64,000 bases of DNA, from the NCBI GenBank assembly GCA_963971225.1, contig OZ020269.1, positions 76,670,450 to 76,734,449 on the forward strand, written 5' to 3'. Position 1 is the first letter of the stretch. Each line of letters starts with the position of its first letter. Both the position numbers and the translations under genes were made by a program. Below, in pieces: positions 33,126 to 43,556 of this stretch. Origin of the DNA: Melieria omissa. Taxonomy: Eukaryota > Arthropoda > Insecta > Diptera > Ulidiidae. The notes under the pieces are model-generated. The model saw nothing but the letters and a program-made list of their open reading frames with translations. It was not told where the DNA came from and did no database searches.

Positions 33126-34094
33126 CTCTTATATATGGGTGGTTGAGGAGGGGGATAAAATTTTGTGGGGGGGTAGGGGGCGGTCCCCATATATCCCCCT
33201 TGAAAGGAAAACCGTCGGAAATGTATAGTTTTTTTTAAATTTTACCTTCGAATCGAGAAAACTCGTAATTACTTGCCAATAAGGTGGAGTAGTTAGGTGG
33301 AAAAAGAGGGGAGAGGGGTAATAACCCTCTTAAGTGCAAGTAGGGCTTCAGATTCAGTCAAATATTTACAGTATTTCTGTATTCAATCTCCTTTTGTGTG
33401 GCCGGCCTTCGGCCGGGCGCTTGAAAAATAACCCTCATAGGAGCAACTAGTGTGCCGGAGCATCAGTAATGTGCTAACAGTATTTCTGTATTCAAACTCC
33501 TTTTGTGTAGCCGGCCTTCGGCCGGGCGCTTGAAAAATAACCCTCATAGGAGCAACTAGTGTGCCGGAGCATCAGTAATGTGCTAACAGTATTTCTGTAT
33601 TCAAACTCCTTTTGTGTGGCCGGCCTTCGGCCGAGCGCTTGAAAAATAACCCTCATAGGAGCAACTAGTGTGCCGGAGCATCAGTAATGTGCTAACAGTA
33701 TTTCTGCATTCAAACTCCTTTTGTGTAGCCGGCCTTCGGCCGGGCGCTTGAAAAATAACCCTCATAGGAGCAACCATTGTGCCGGAGCATCAGTAAGGTG
33801 CTAACAGTATTTCTGCATAAATTCATGAATAAAATTTACATTTATACTGAATTTTAACATTTCAAAATGGCAATGCTGTCGATATTTCTTGAGCTTTTAT
33901 CCTATTGTGAATGCCAGTTGTATTGAGTGGAAGAAGACGTGTAAAATTGCAAGACGATTTTTGTGATTTTAAAAAATTAATAACTTAAAAACTAGAGAAC
34001 TCCGACGACTAAAAATTTAAAATTACTCGTTTATTAGTGAATACTACCTACCATAAAAATTTCAGTGCGCTAGCTCACCGCCCATATATAAGAG
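33126..34094 (+). mobile_element. Helentron/DINE-1-like element
   Basis: Subterminal inverted repeats CTCTTATATATGGGTGGTTG (33126-33145) and, inverted, CTCTTATATATGGGCGGTGA (about 34075-34094) enclose a G-rich stretch, a 109-bp minisatellite with a CGGCCTTCGGCCG hairpin, and an AT-rich tail. This layout is that of non-autonomous Helentrons (DINE-1-like). A fragment lies inverted at 10371-10740. The exact outer ends are uncertain because such elements make no target duplication. It ends 190 bp before the Tes start codon. Confidence 0.7.
33369..33816. repeat. 109-bp minisatellite, four units
   Basis: Four units of exactly 109 bp (starts 33369, 33478, 33587, 33696) plus 12 bp of a fifth, each beginning CAGTATTTCTG. 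Each holds a GCCGGCCTTCGGCCG hairpin and ends CAGTAATGTGCTAA. Units differ by only a few bases, so expansion was recent. Confidence 0.95.
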
Positions 34095-34284
34095 ACTAGC
34101 CATTTATCCATCGACCCCTTGATAGTGGCTTATTTACACAGTTTCTGGGGAGGATTACTTTTTAGGGTTTGTGGGTACTATTCATCAATATGTACGTAAT
34201 TCATTTCCGATGGAAACGCGAAGACATCTTTAGAGCAGTCATTGTAGCTTTGTTGTAAGTTTACTTCTACAAAAGTGGCTGCCG

Positions 34285-34591
34285 ATGAACAGTATGAGTG
34301 CGCGGGGCAACAGTGACAATTGTGTTGAGGAGCCAGTGGCGCCAGAATGGCTATCAAAACTTGAAAGTCGTCGTGAGAGTTTAAGACGAGCTAATAAATT
34401 GGGTCACGAGTCTGGCGCGGGAGCAGCATGTGGGGAATGTGGGGCCAAGTGTCCTGGATTGGATCTACATTTCTGGCGGAAGGTGTGCCGAAACTGCAAA
34501 TGCCGAAAGGACCAACACAAATGTGTCGAAGACGATCTTTCGAATTGGGCGCAGTTTCAAATTTTGGGGCAGATTTGTGCCAAACCGGCCT
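34285..34591 (+). CDS. Tes: Tes exon 1: Cys-rich N-terminus
   Basis: Encodes 102 residues and the first base of the next codon. [20 protein letters not shown] and [13 protein letters not shown] are the cysteine/histidine-rich motif that precedes the PET domain in testin. Donor CCT|GTAAGT at 34592. Upstream lies the Helentron, so the promoter is not evident. Confidence 0.88.
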
Positions 34592-37500
34592 GTAAGTATA
34601 CATCGCCTATTTGCATTTTCTCCATTATTTTGATGTACGTTGAAGAATAATTATGCTAACTAGCTTGATTATGACAGTCTAAGGGCACTATTAAGAAGCG
34701 TGACACACAAGGTTTGTTTCTAGGGTGTGTCCAAGGAGAATTCATACAGGTGACCTCGTTGAATCAGCTGCTTGGTTTTTTTTTTATTTTGGAAAAGGTC
34801 TAGATGGTCAAAATGCCTGTGTACAAACAACTGTGACAGATTAAAAATTAAAAAAATGAAGCTTTATTTTGATTGAACTACTTTGACGTTTTGTTGCTGC
34901 CCTTACCCTATCACCTGTGTGAATTCGCCTTGGGTATGCCCTATATTGTCAGTAAAAGTCACGCCGTAGAGTAAACAATTTTAGTTGAAAAGCACTGTCA
35001 TGCGTGTTGCTTACCATACTTTAGACTTGCTGGCTCATTACAAAAAGTATATGTAATGCATATTCAAACGAGTTTTTGAAAATACATTAACACGTTCGCG
35101 GTCGTGAATGCTATAGCAGTCATTTTCATAGTGAATGCATTCAAGACGATATAGAACAAATTTTTCAACTAATGATGTCAATGCTATAGCAGTCTTTTAT
35201 AGAAAACATGAGAAGAAGAGATTTATCATATTTGTATAACTTTATTCAACAGTAGTTCTCTCTTCGTGTATATAGCAAAATTAAGCAACTAAATCCATAA
35301 TTCCATGGTATGTATATAAAAATTAAATTTAATATTTCACTCCATTATTATGGTACAATATGATCAGCACTCCATATCCAAACTGGAGTTATAGAGATCT
35401 TCCTTAGGCAAATGTACGAAAGCAAACAGAATTCTACGCTTTTGATTTAATCAATGTCACGGCTGAAGGAAATTTGTAAATACAGTGAAATTCCTCCTTA
35501 TAGCCGGATAAATTTCGCAGACATCAATTTCATTAAATTTTCCATACGAATATAATTTCAATCATAGTATTATTATACTATGATTTCAATAACGTTTCTA
35601 GAACGTTCATTGTGTATAACGGTTAAAATATGATAATCTGACAACTCTAACAATATATGTGTAATCAGATTTCAGATGGTGCTTATAGTTTCAACAAAAA
35701 TAGCCCGTATATTTTTGCAGCTCACTGAAATTTTTACTGTCCGCGAACGTGTTAACACACGTAAAGGGACGAATGGAATAAAAACTAACCGAAGATGGCG
35801 TAGTGGATCGTGTCGTGCTTCCTTTTCTACTTTAAATGCCTAATTAAACTTTAAACTACTTTCAGTTATTAAAATTAACGCTCTAGCTAGCCAGCCTCTT
35901 CGATTAGAATGGGTGCCACCAAATGCCGCTCCCGATGTCGTTTCCGATTACATGGTTACGCTGGGGACTGCTAAGGTACCTATAACCGGCAGCGACGCAT
36001 CATACAAACGCAAACAACAGCTGGAATTTCAAGTACCTCCACATGATCTAAATGCAGCGTTATGCGATAATTTAACCGAAACTGAGGCTCGTCAGCTTCA
36101 GCAATATGTACAGAAAATCCGCGAGAATTGCGTCGGCCAGGGCAGCGTGGTTCGCATCGGCAATCCCGGACTGGGGTATACAACACCCAATGATAGCTTG
36201 ACACATGCTGAAACCAGAATATCAGTAAATGGAAGCATTGCTGTTAAGTCCCTTTTACGCGAGTTGATTGATTTGAAAGTGATTGTTGACGAAGAGGTGC
36301 CTTTCTATTTTAAAATCGTTTCGGCCTTATTCGATCCTTTAACTAACGACGCTGTGGAACTGGAGGCCAAGCCAATGCTGTCTCAGGCAACACATCAAAA
36401 ACTTCATGGTTTAAGTAGAAATGCTGTATCCACTCTAGTAGAAAATGGCGTTATTTGCGACAAAATCTTGGCCTCTTTAAAGGTAGTAATCTATAATTTT
36501 TGTCACGATATCCTTTATCTGGATAACATGTTAACTTCCAAAATATGGTTATCGTGTAAAAGTATTTACAAACCATTATTATTATTACTATTATTGCTAA
36601 TTGACGTTCAAACTAACTCATATAATCTCCTTGGTTATAGGATAGAAATATGGATGTTTGTCATGAGCCCAAATTTTGGCGAATTGTAGATTTCCGCAAA
36701 GAGTATGTTACGAACCCACAATTTCGAGAAGATATAATGACTGTAATGGGAAATTTAGAGCAAAATGAAATGACGTTCAACTCGCCTCTTCCTGTGAACA
36801 ATATGATGCAAGTTCGTGTCACTGCCCTAATGCGGCAGGAAACGCCAATTCGCCGTATAAGATTCAGTGCGGTTTCCACCATTATATATGACTGCGGGCT
36901 TCCAATCGATGTTGATTATGAGAAGGATGCAGTTTTCTCTAATATCATCCATTCTGAGCCGTTAAAACAAGCTCTGGCAACAGCGCGTGCAGGGTTGGGA
37001 TCCAAGCCGGTAATCATCTCGCAGTATCCTATGTTGGCCGACTTTGTAAATGCATCAAACATCAGTCCGGCAACGAAACAAGCGTTAAAGAATATCGGCA
37101 TCAACACAAAAGCCGTGCAAAGCTTGATGGTTAATACGGAATTTTATGATGCGCTCTTCACCACTTTGAAGAGTAACCGAATCCAATTCGCTGACTGCAA
37201 ACTGTTGGCACCTTTGAAACATTTTCACGCTGAAATACATCGGAATAACCCATTTCGCGAAGAGATGTCTAAGTTCGTTGCCGAGCTTCTAAATAGTGCA
37301 GACGTAACATACACAAATGCCGATAATGCGAGTAAAACACTAAGTGGATCTAGCAGCAGTGACTCTGGGTTTGGTTCCAAGGCTTCGACACCGAATTATG
37401 TCATGGGTCATGTCTTACCGAGCGACTCAGTCGGAACAAGTGTTCAACCCAAAGGCGACGTAAATATGAGGCTCCCTGGTGCCTTCAGACAACTTGATTT

Positions 37501-39132
37501 GGCGGATAACATTATTCACGATAAAACTGGAGGTATGCCTCTTCTTCTATATGGAGTTAGTGATCTGAATTTGAAAAGGCTCCTCTTCACCAAGGATGTG
37601 CGACTATCTCGACCTTGTAAGGTCACATACCGCCTCCCAGGTAGAAAATCAGCTGCCTCTACGATTTTCAACCAGTTAGGTGTCACATAGACAGCTGCTA
37701 TTGGGCAGAAGTATTGTTTAATATAAGTATAGCTGTGTGCTGATCATTATTAGGGGCGTTTCTTAATTTTAGATGGCTTCTGTAAAATTTTTTTTCATCA
37801 GGAAATTCATTTTTCCGAAAAGTCGCACGGTGCTTAATCAGGAGAATACGAGAAGTGGTTGATAGTTATAAGTATGCTTAAAACCTGTTTGAACAAACAA
37901 TACACACCTTTAGGTTGCCAAATGTTCAGTTAAAATGCTATAGATTGTTGTTATTTGGATCCTGGCTGATCTTTGATGAATTTACTCAGAGTTTTGATGC
38001 TTTGACTTAAGACGTAATAACTCCGAGCTGTGTTCAAGGCGCATGATCACTGTACATAAGAGGTTTACATCTACATAGTGGCACACACAGGTTTTAATTT
38101 AGGGGGCGGGGAGTTCCGTACACGACTTTTACGCCTTATACCATTTAAATCAGTTTTTGCCAGCCACAATTTGTGTAAAAACAAATATTTGGGTTGGGTT
38201 GAACCCTAAAAACTTCGTAATACGAACGAGTCTCGTCAGGCACAGTAGATACATAAAATGTATGTTTGTTCTACGAAATCGATGCAAATAAAGTTTTGTC
38301 GGTTTTGTTACGTTTATAAAACAGCAGTTGACGTTAAATATTTCGGCGCTCAGAACTAAGAAAATAATGTTGGACCATTCAAAGTCAGATCTTGAACTTT
38401 CGTATTGAAAAGTTGTATTATATATGTACTTATATTTTCCCGTAATGAAGGAGTCTTTTAGAAAGGAATTAAAACTTCTTGAACTCTTAAGATACTACCA
38501 AAATTAATTAATGAAATTTTGTTTTGGTAGGTTCTTACAAAGTACCCACAGCAACTCCTAAGTGCCAGGACTGCGAGCAGCTAATATATTTCGGTGACAT
38601 TGCTGTAAAAGCTGAACGCGCAGGCAAGGATATAGCTTGGCATCCGCAATGTTTCAAGTGCCACACCTGCCATGAACTACTCGCCGATCTAGTTTATTTT
38701 TTTCATGGTGGCCAAGTATATTGTGGACGTGATTTGGCTATTAATCTGAAAATCCCTCGATGTAAGGCATGCGATGAGCTGATTTTCACCAAGGAATATA
38801 CAGCGGCTGAAGATGCAACGTTTCACATAAAACATTTCTGTTGTTATCAATGCGACGTTCCGTTGGCTGGCCAGCAGTACGTTCCTGACGAAAAGTCTAA
38901 TATTCCATTGTGCCTGAAGTGCTATAATAAGTACTTTGCTGCTGGTTGTCAGAGGTGCGGCAGTCCAATTGGACCCTCCGATCAGGGTGTTGCCTGGGGT
39001 AATGTTCACTGGCACGGCACGTGCTTTGTGTGTGCCGGTCTCAATTGCGGCAAATCGTTGATCGGTGGCCGTTTCTGTGTGAAACAAAAAATGCCATTCT
39101 GCAGTTCACAATGTGTTCGAAGTGTTATTTAA
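34285..39132 (+). CDS. Tes: Testin: PET and triple-LIM adaptor protein (whole gene)
   Basis: Testin is a cytoplasmic scaffold found at focal adhesions and cell junctions that links actin-regulating proteins. Four exons (34285-34591, 35866-36482, 36641-37640, 38531-39132) have GT-AG borders and matching phases (1, 0, 1), and give 841 residues. Order: Cys-rich N-terminal segment, PET domain (about 113-190), a long central region (about 190-650), and three LIM domains (about 652-840). The central stretch is far longer than the short PET-LIM linker of vertebrate testin and shows no domain I recognise. The start is the first ATG of the frame at 34285; another Met follows three codons later. It is the only intact host gene here. 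Confidence 0.9.
34592..35865 (+). other. Tes intron 1 (1274 bp) with MITE
   Basis: GT-AG intron. It contains the 661-bp piggyBac-type MITE at 35091-35751. The rest is AT-rich and unremarkable. Confidence 0.85.
35091..35751. mobile_element. piggyBac-type MITE, long copy in Tes intron
   Basis: The ends CACGTTCGCGG / CCGCGAACGTG are flanked by TTAA at 35087-35090 and 35752-35755. Its right end, read inverted, matches the left end of 2108-2398 for about 45 bp. It is 661 bp and non-coding. Confidence 0.87.
35866..36482 (+). CDS. Tes: Tes exon 2: PET domain
   Basis: Acceptor TTTCAG at 35865; the frame is set by joining one base from exon 1. The PET domain runs from [18 protein letters not shown] through [15 protein letters not shown] and [11 protein letters not shown] to [10 protein letters not shown]. 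The C-terminal 110 residues begin the long central region. Donor AAG|GTAGTA at 36483. Confidence 0.9.
36641..37640 (+). CDS. Tes: Tes exon 3: long central region
   Basis: Acceptor TTATAG at 36640, phase 0. It encodes 333 residues with no domain I recognise: helical-looking sequence from [18 protein letters not shown] onward, then a Ser/Gly-rich stretch ([15 protein letters not shown]). Donor CCAG|GTAGAA at 37641. If that donor is not used, the frame runs 16 further residues to TAG at 37688-37690 and would make a LIM-less protein. Confidence 0.85.
37641..38530 (+). other. Tes intron 3 (890 bp)
   Basis: GT-AG intron without a recognised repeat or coding sequence. Intron 2 (36483-36640, 158 bp) is likewise plain. 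Confidence 0.8.
38531..39132 (+). CDS. Tes: Tes exon 4: three LIM domains
   Basis: Acceptor TTGGTAG at 38530. LIM1 starts [23 protein letters not shown]2 [16 protein letters not shown]3 [14 protein letters not shown]. All eight zinc ligands of each LIM are visible. Stop TAA at 39130-39132. No AATAAA occurs in the 136 bp before the inserted element at 39269. Confidence 0.92.
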
Positions 39133-40013
39133 GACAAGTTTTTTAACAGTACATAACCAGATAGGTATATTTAACAACTTTATGAAACACCTAGAGTTAA
39201 TATTAAAATATCGTCCTATAACTTGCAAATCACCCCTGTCCAACTACCGAAAAACAATACATCAATTACCCCGTTTATACGACAGCTCAAGCCGCATCGA
39301 CTCAATACAGTCGTATAAACACTTTTTCAAACCGCTTTGAACATTTTAAGCGTATCGAGTCAAATGAGTTGAGATTTTCAAGTCGCTTCGAAAGTTCGTA
39401 TAAACGGATAAAAATTTTCAAAGTGTTTTGATAATCAGCTGATGGTGATGTGCATGATTCAATACAGAGAATGCGCCTTCCGAGAGAAAATAAATTTGAA
39501 CCCGCACCAGTGACGTCATCGTCACCTTTTAAAAACTTTCATTTTGAACTTACATTTTGCTTCACTCTTTTGAGCAAATATATGGCTTTCTTTATACTTT
39601 AGCCCCCTATATATACATGTACTTGCATAACAGTTCAATAGAAGCTTGCATATCTTTAAAAAATAATTTGTAAATTCATATTATTCATTCATATGAATAA
39701 TACAAATAAAACAATTGAATTTCGGGAGGAATTGCAATTCAATTCAAATTTTATTATATCGTCGGCTTAAGGTGAAAAGGTGCTAAGTCCTCTTTTTCAA
39801 ATTTTTCAGGAGAGACAAAAACAATGTAAAAATGTTAATGAAAATTAATTATTTTATTTTTTTATGTAATGTTACTAAACATTGCCTTAGAGTTATGAAA
39901 AGAATGTGAAGAAATAAAAAACAATTTTACTTCCGATTTATATATACTTTTGTGACTTAACACATTTTCTTCAGTTATTTTTCAATTGTGCACTGGACTT
40001 AGCACCTTTTCAC

Positions 40014-40727
40014 CAGGGTGCGGAGAACGATCAAAATACGATCTTTCTCACGAATAATCGCAACCAAAAACTGAGTGCTTCTAATTTCTCGCGAGCGATA
40101 AAGTTGCGCTGCAAGCAAAAGCATTTACGATCTTTCACGAGAAATATAAATGTCCGGAAAAATCGCGAATGAGATAATGTCGCTGCAAGCGTCGTCAGTT
40201 CGATCTCTCGCGATCGTTCGTTTGTTGCGAGCGCTTGTTGTAAAACTCAATCAGTAACTCGTATTGTGAAGATTGAATCTTTGAACGATCGCGATCGTTC
40301 GTCTGGGCAATAAATTATGTATATAAGAGTTTGAGCAGTTTGCTATTATACTCGGCTGCTACTGACTGAAGTTTATTTACTAAAGGAAACTTATGTATGG
40401 AAGTTTGTAGATTTTAAAGACCTTTTGCGAGGAAAATTATAACAAAAAAATATAAAACTTTGTGTTATGTTTGTATATGGTCTCGTAATGCCTTTTAATG
40501 TTTCCTAATATGTATTCTTTAAGTTGTTTTCCACACAAAATGAACTTTGAAAAATCTGTGTCTTTATTATATGTAACAAGTTTCGTCTTGTCAATATTTG
40601 AATCTTTGCCCATATTTATACCGCTCGCTTGCTCAAGTATTTCTCGCGATAAAATACAATCGCAAAACGAGCTAATATGAGAAGATCGAATTTTCGATCG
40701 TTCGCGAGTGAATTTTTCCGCACCCTG
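40014..40727. mobile_element. hAT-type MITE, CAGGGTGCGG ends
   Basis: The inverted ends CAGGGTGCGGAGAACGATC and CAGGGTGCGGAAAAATTCAC are flanked by CTTTTCAC (40006-40013 and 40728-40735), a perfect 8-bp duplication. Many CGATCGTTCG-type palindromes lie inside. Non-coding. Confidence 0.9.
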
Positions 40728-41017
40728 CTTTTCACAAAACACAATTTGTTTATATACAAATACCACAACCTAGTTTGTGGCTTTTAATACTTGTAGCAAT
40801 AGTTTTATTGTAAAAGAAAGGATTTTGTAGTCTTACTTCGATGCTGCGAGAAAATATTTAAGCAGTAAAGTATAAACAGTAATATTAAATTGAGAAAAGT
40901 ATAAAGCAAGTATTGTAAAATCAAACAACGAAGTCTTTCGTCATTGCTGCTTAAAAAAAATTACATAGGTAATTCCTCATAAAATCGATGATAGTCCTTT
41001 GGTAATGTTGTCTTTAA

Positions 41018-41735
41018 GGGAAGGCTCCCCTGGATTTGGGCAAAAATAAGGCAAAGTTTGTAATTTGTTTGTGGGATAATGAAAAGGCGTACAAACTTCC
41101 GGTTTTGACTATTAAATTCGTCTATTATTTAGGAGTTTAAAAAGTTAAAAAACTTGATGAAATTCAAAATGGCGGCTACAAAATGGCGATTTCCGTAGGC
41201 CTCTGCGCGCCAAACATCGCTCGAGAACTGTAATCCTGCAGCCTCTTGTAGTGGACTGAAATCAAAAAGCATTGTCATTACTTAAAGATAACAAAATTGT
41301 CTGTGCATTGAACCAGACTCAAAAAATTGAAACGAAAAATTCTTGCACAATGAATATTTGAAGAAAAAAGTTAAATTTTTTGCACCTTTTTTTAATTTCA
41401 ACCACATTTAAAAATTAAAAATAAATAACTATTTATGCAAATTGTAGGTTCAAGGCAAATACATTCGAGCAGTTTTTAGATGAAGAAAATCGGATCATTA
41501 GATCAAGTCCGGTGATTTCAGTTAGATTGGAAAAAATGGTTTCGAGATAAACGCGTTTGAAGCAAATTAGAGCAGTGGAGCGTCCCGTAGCGCGCGTGAG
41601 ACAGGTGTGTTCTCCCATGAAAATACGCGTCGTATCAAAAAATCCTTTTACACACATATTCTACATATATGTAGCCTTCGTTTTATGCAAAAAAAAAAAA
41701 ACCATTTTTCGGTCCAAATCCAGGGGAGCCTTCCC
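41018..41735. mobile_element. TTAA MITE with GGGAAGGCTCCCC ends
   Basis: The inverted ends GGGAAGGCTCCCCTGGATTT and their exact inverse are flanked by TTAA (41014-41017 and 41736-41739), indicating piggyBac-type insertion. Its ends are unrelated to the CACGTTCGCGG family. It splits the last codons of the protein at 40961-43740. Confidence 0.9.
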
Positions 41736-42387
41736 TTAAGCATTGAAGGTCTTCGTATTTTCTTGCTATAAGTTTTCTTCTTTCAGAGTAAAATGGTTTT
41801 AAGTCCGTCCAGTCTAACGGTACAATAGATTTATCAACTCTTTGTGGAAGAAGTTGCCATGAATGTGAGAATCTTAATTTGTGAGTATTTCTTTTTGTGG
41901 AGTGTATTTTATGGCCCGAATATTTGTGACTTTAGCATCGCCTGCGCGATTACTTTTTACAAAAAGAAAGTTCTTAAAAATTTTGAAAAATGTATGATCT
42001 AAATATTCGACCTCATATGGTTTTGGCTTCTTTCGAGCGGCCATGCACATACCAATATACTCCGCAGGAACATCGATTGTGCGATTTTTCATAGCACTCT
42101 CTATGGTAGAATGGAAACTGTCCGCTTCCATTTGTGTGTGTCCAGTTTCCAACATTTTTGTTCAATGGTTATTTGATGTTTAGCAGCTGCATTCATTAAG
42201 GCATTACTCATAGTAACGTTTCGATTTTGGTATGCACATCCATCGCTATAAGATATGATATTTATGTTGGATTCATTTCAAATGAGATAAGGAAGAATAT
42301 TTTTTTCAATGAAATAGACCCAAATACTTGCAAATTCTTCGGAAGACACTCCGCCTTCTACTTCATTCCAAATGAAACAGTACCCTT

Positions 42388-43556
42388 TTTAACTACATAG
42401 TATAAAGCAAAGTCGCTGTCGCTGTCTGTCCCTATGTATGCTTAAATCTTTAAAACTACGCAACGATTTTTAAGCGGTTTTTTTTAATGGATAGAGTGAT
42501 TCAAGAGGAAGGTTTATATGTATAATACATGTTTGTACGGCAGGTGGGCGTGGCACCTCCCATACAACCTAAATTTTTAATATGGTATATCTTCGGAATT
42601 AAAAGTCGAACAGCATTGAAATTTAGTACAGTGTCATGGTGTAGGCGTGTCTTTTCATCGGAAAAATTTAATGGGCGTTGGACAAGGGGGAGTGGCACCG
42701 CTCATACAACTCAATTCTTTAATATGGAATAGCTCCGAAATTATAAGTTGCTCAGCATTCAAATTTGGTACAGTGTCATGGCGTAAGCGTAACATTCCAC
42801 CGGTAAAATTTAGTGGGCGTTGGATAAGGGGCGTGGTACTTTTTAAATCCAGGTGTTACTTTTGAACTATAGCATTCACATCAACGACACTCGGTATAAA
42901 CTAAGGATTTGGTCGTGTCCTTCGGCAGGGGGAATAAGGTGGAGTTTGGACAAGGGGGCGTGGCACCGTCCATACAACTAAATTTTTTAATATGGAATAG
43001 CTTCGGAATTATAAGTCGCTCAGCATTGAAATTTGGAAAGGGGCGTGGCACTTTTTAAATTCCGGTGTAGCTTTTGAACTATAGCATTCACATCAATGAC
43101 ATTCGGTATAAACTTATTATTTAGTCGTGTCCTTCGGCAGGGGGAATAGGGTGGATTTTTGACAAGGGGGCGGGGCACCATTCATGCAACTCAAATTTTT
43201 AATATGGAATAATTTCGGAATTATAAGTCATACAACACTAAAATTTAGTACCCTGTCGTCTCATACATCAGTCATTCTAATGATAAGATTTGATGGGCGT
43301 CAGACAAGGGGCGTGGCGCATTGTTTGTGACCCAAATATTTTGCTGAACTTTAAGTGGCACAGCAATGAAACTAAGTACGAACTTACCATTTTCCCTTCC
43401 GACAGACGGGATGGTGCGGGTATTGAACAAGGGGGCTAGGCACCGCCCATATAACTTTAATCTATATATATATACAAGAAAGTGGCTGTATGTGAGTTAC
43501 GGCATCACACTCAAACGGACCGTTTGGGCGAGACGAAGTTTGCCGGGTCAGCTAGT
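42388..43556 (+). mobile_element. Non-autonomous Helitron
   Basis: The 5' part has the insect Helitron signature (AAAGCAAAGTCGCTGTCGCTG, then ACTACGCAACGATTTTTAAGC and GATTCAAGAGGAAGGTTTAT). The 3' end is GCCGGGTCAGCTAG followed by T (CTAG at 43552-43555), the CTRR terminus. The middle holds about seven irregular repeats of 130-145 bp with GGGGCGTGGCACC. There is no target duplication, as expected. It inserted in the 40961-43740 gene. The left boundary is approximate. Confidence 0.85.

Noticed and set aside
33369..33816. Regularly spaced repeats as a CRISPR array
   Set aside because: The whole 109-bp unit repeats with no unique spacers, the setting is eukaryotic, and a related single unit sits in another transposon fragment. 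It is a minisatellite.
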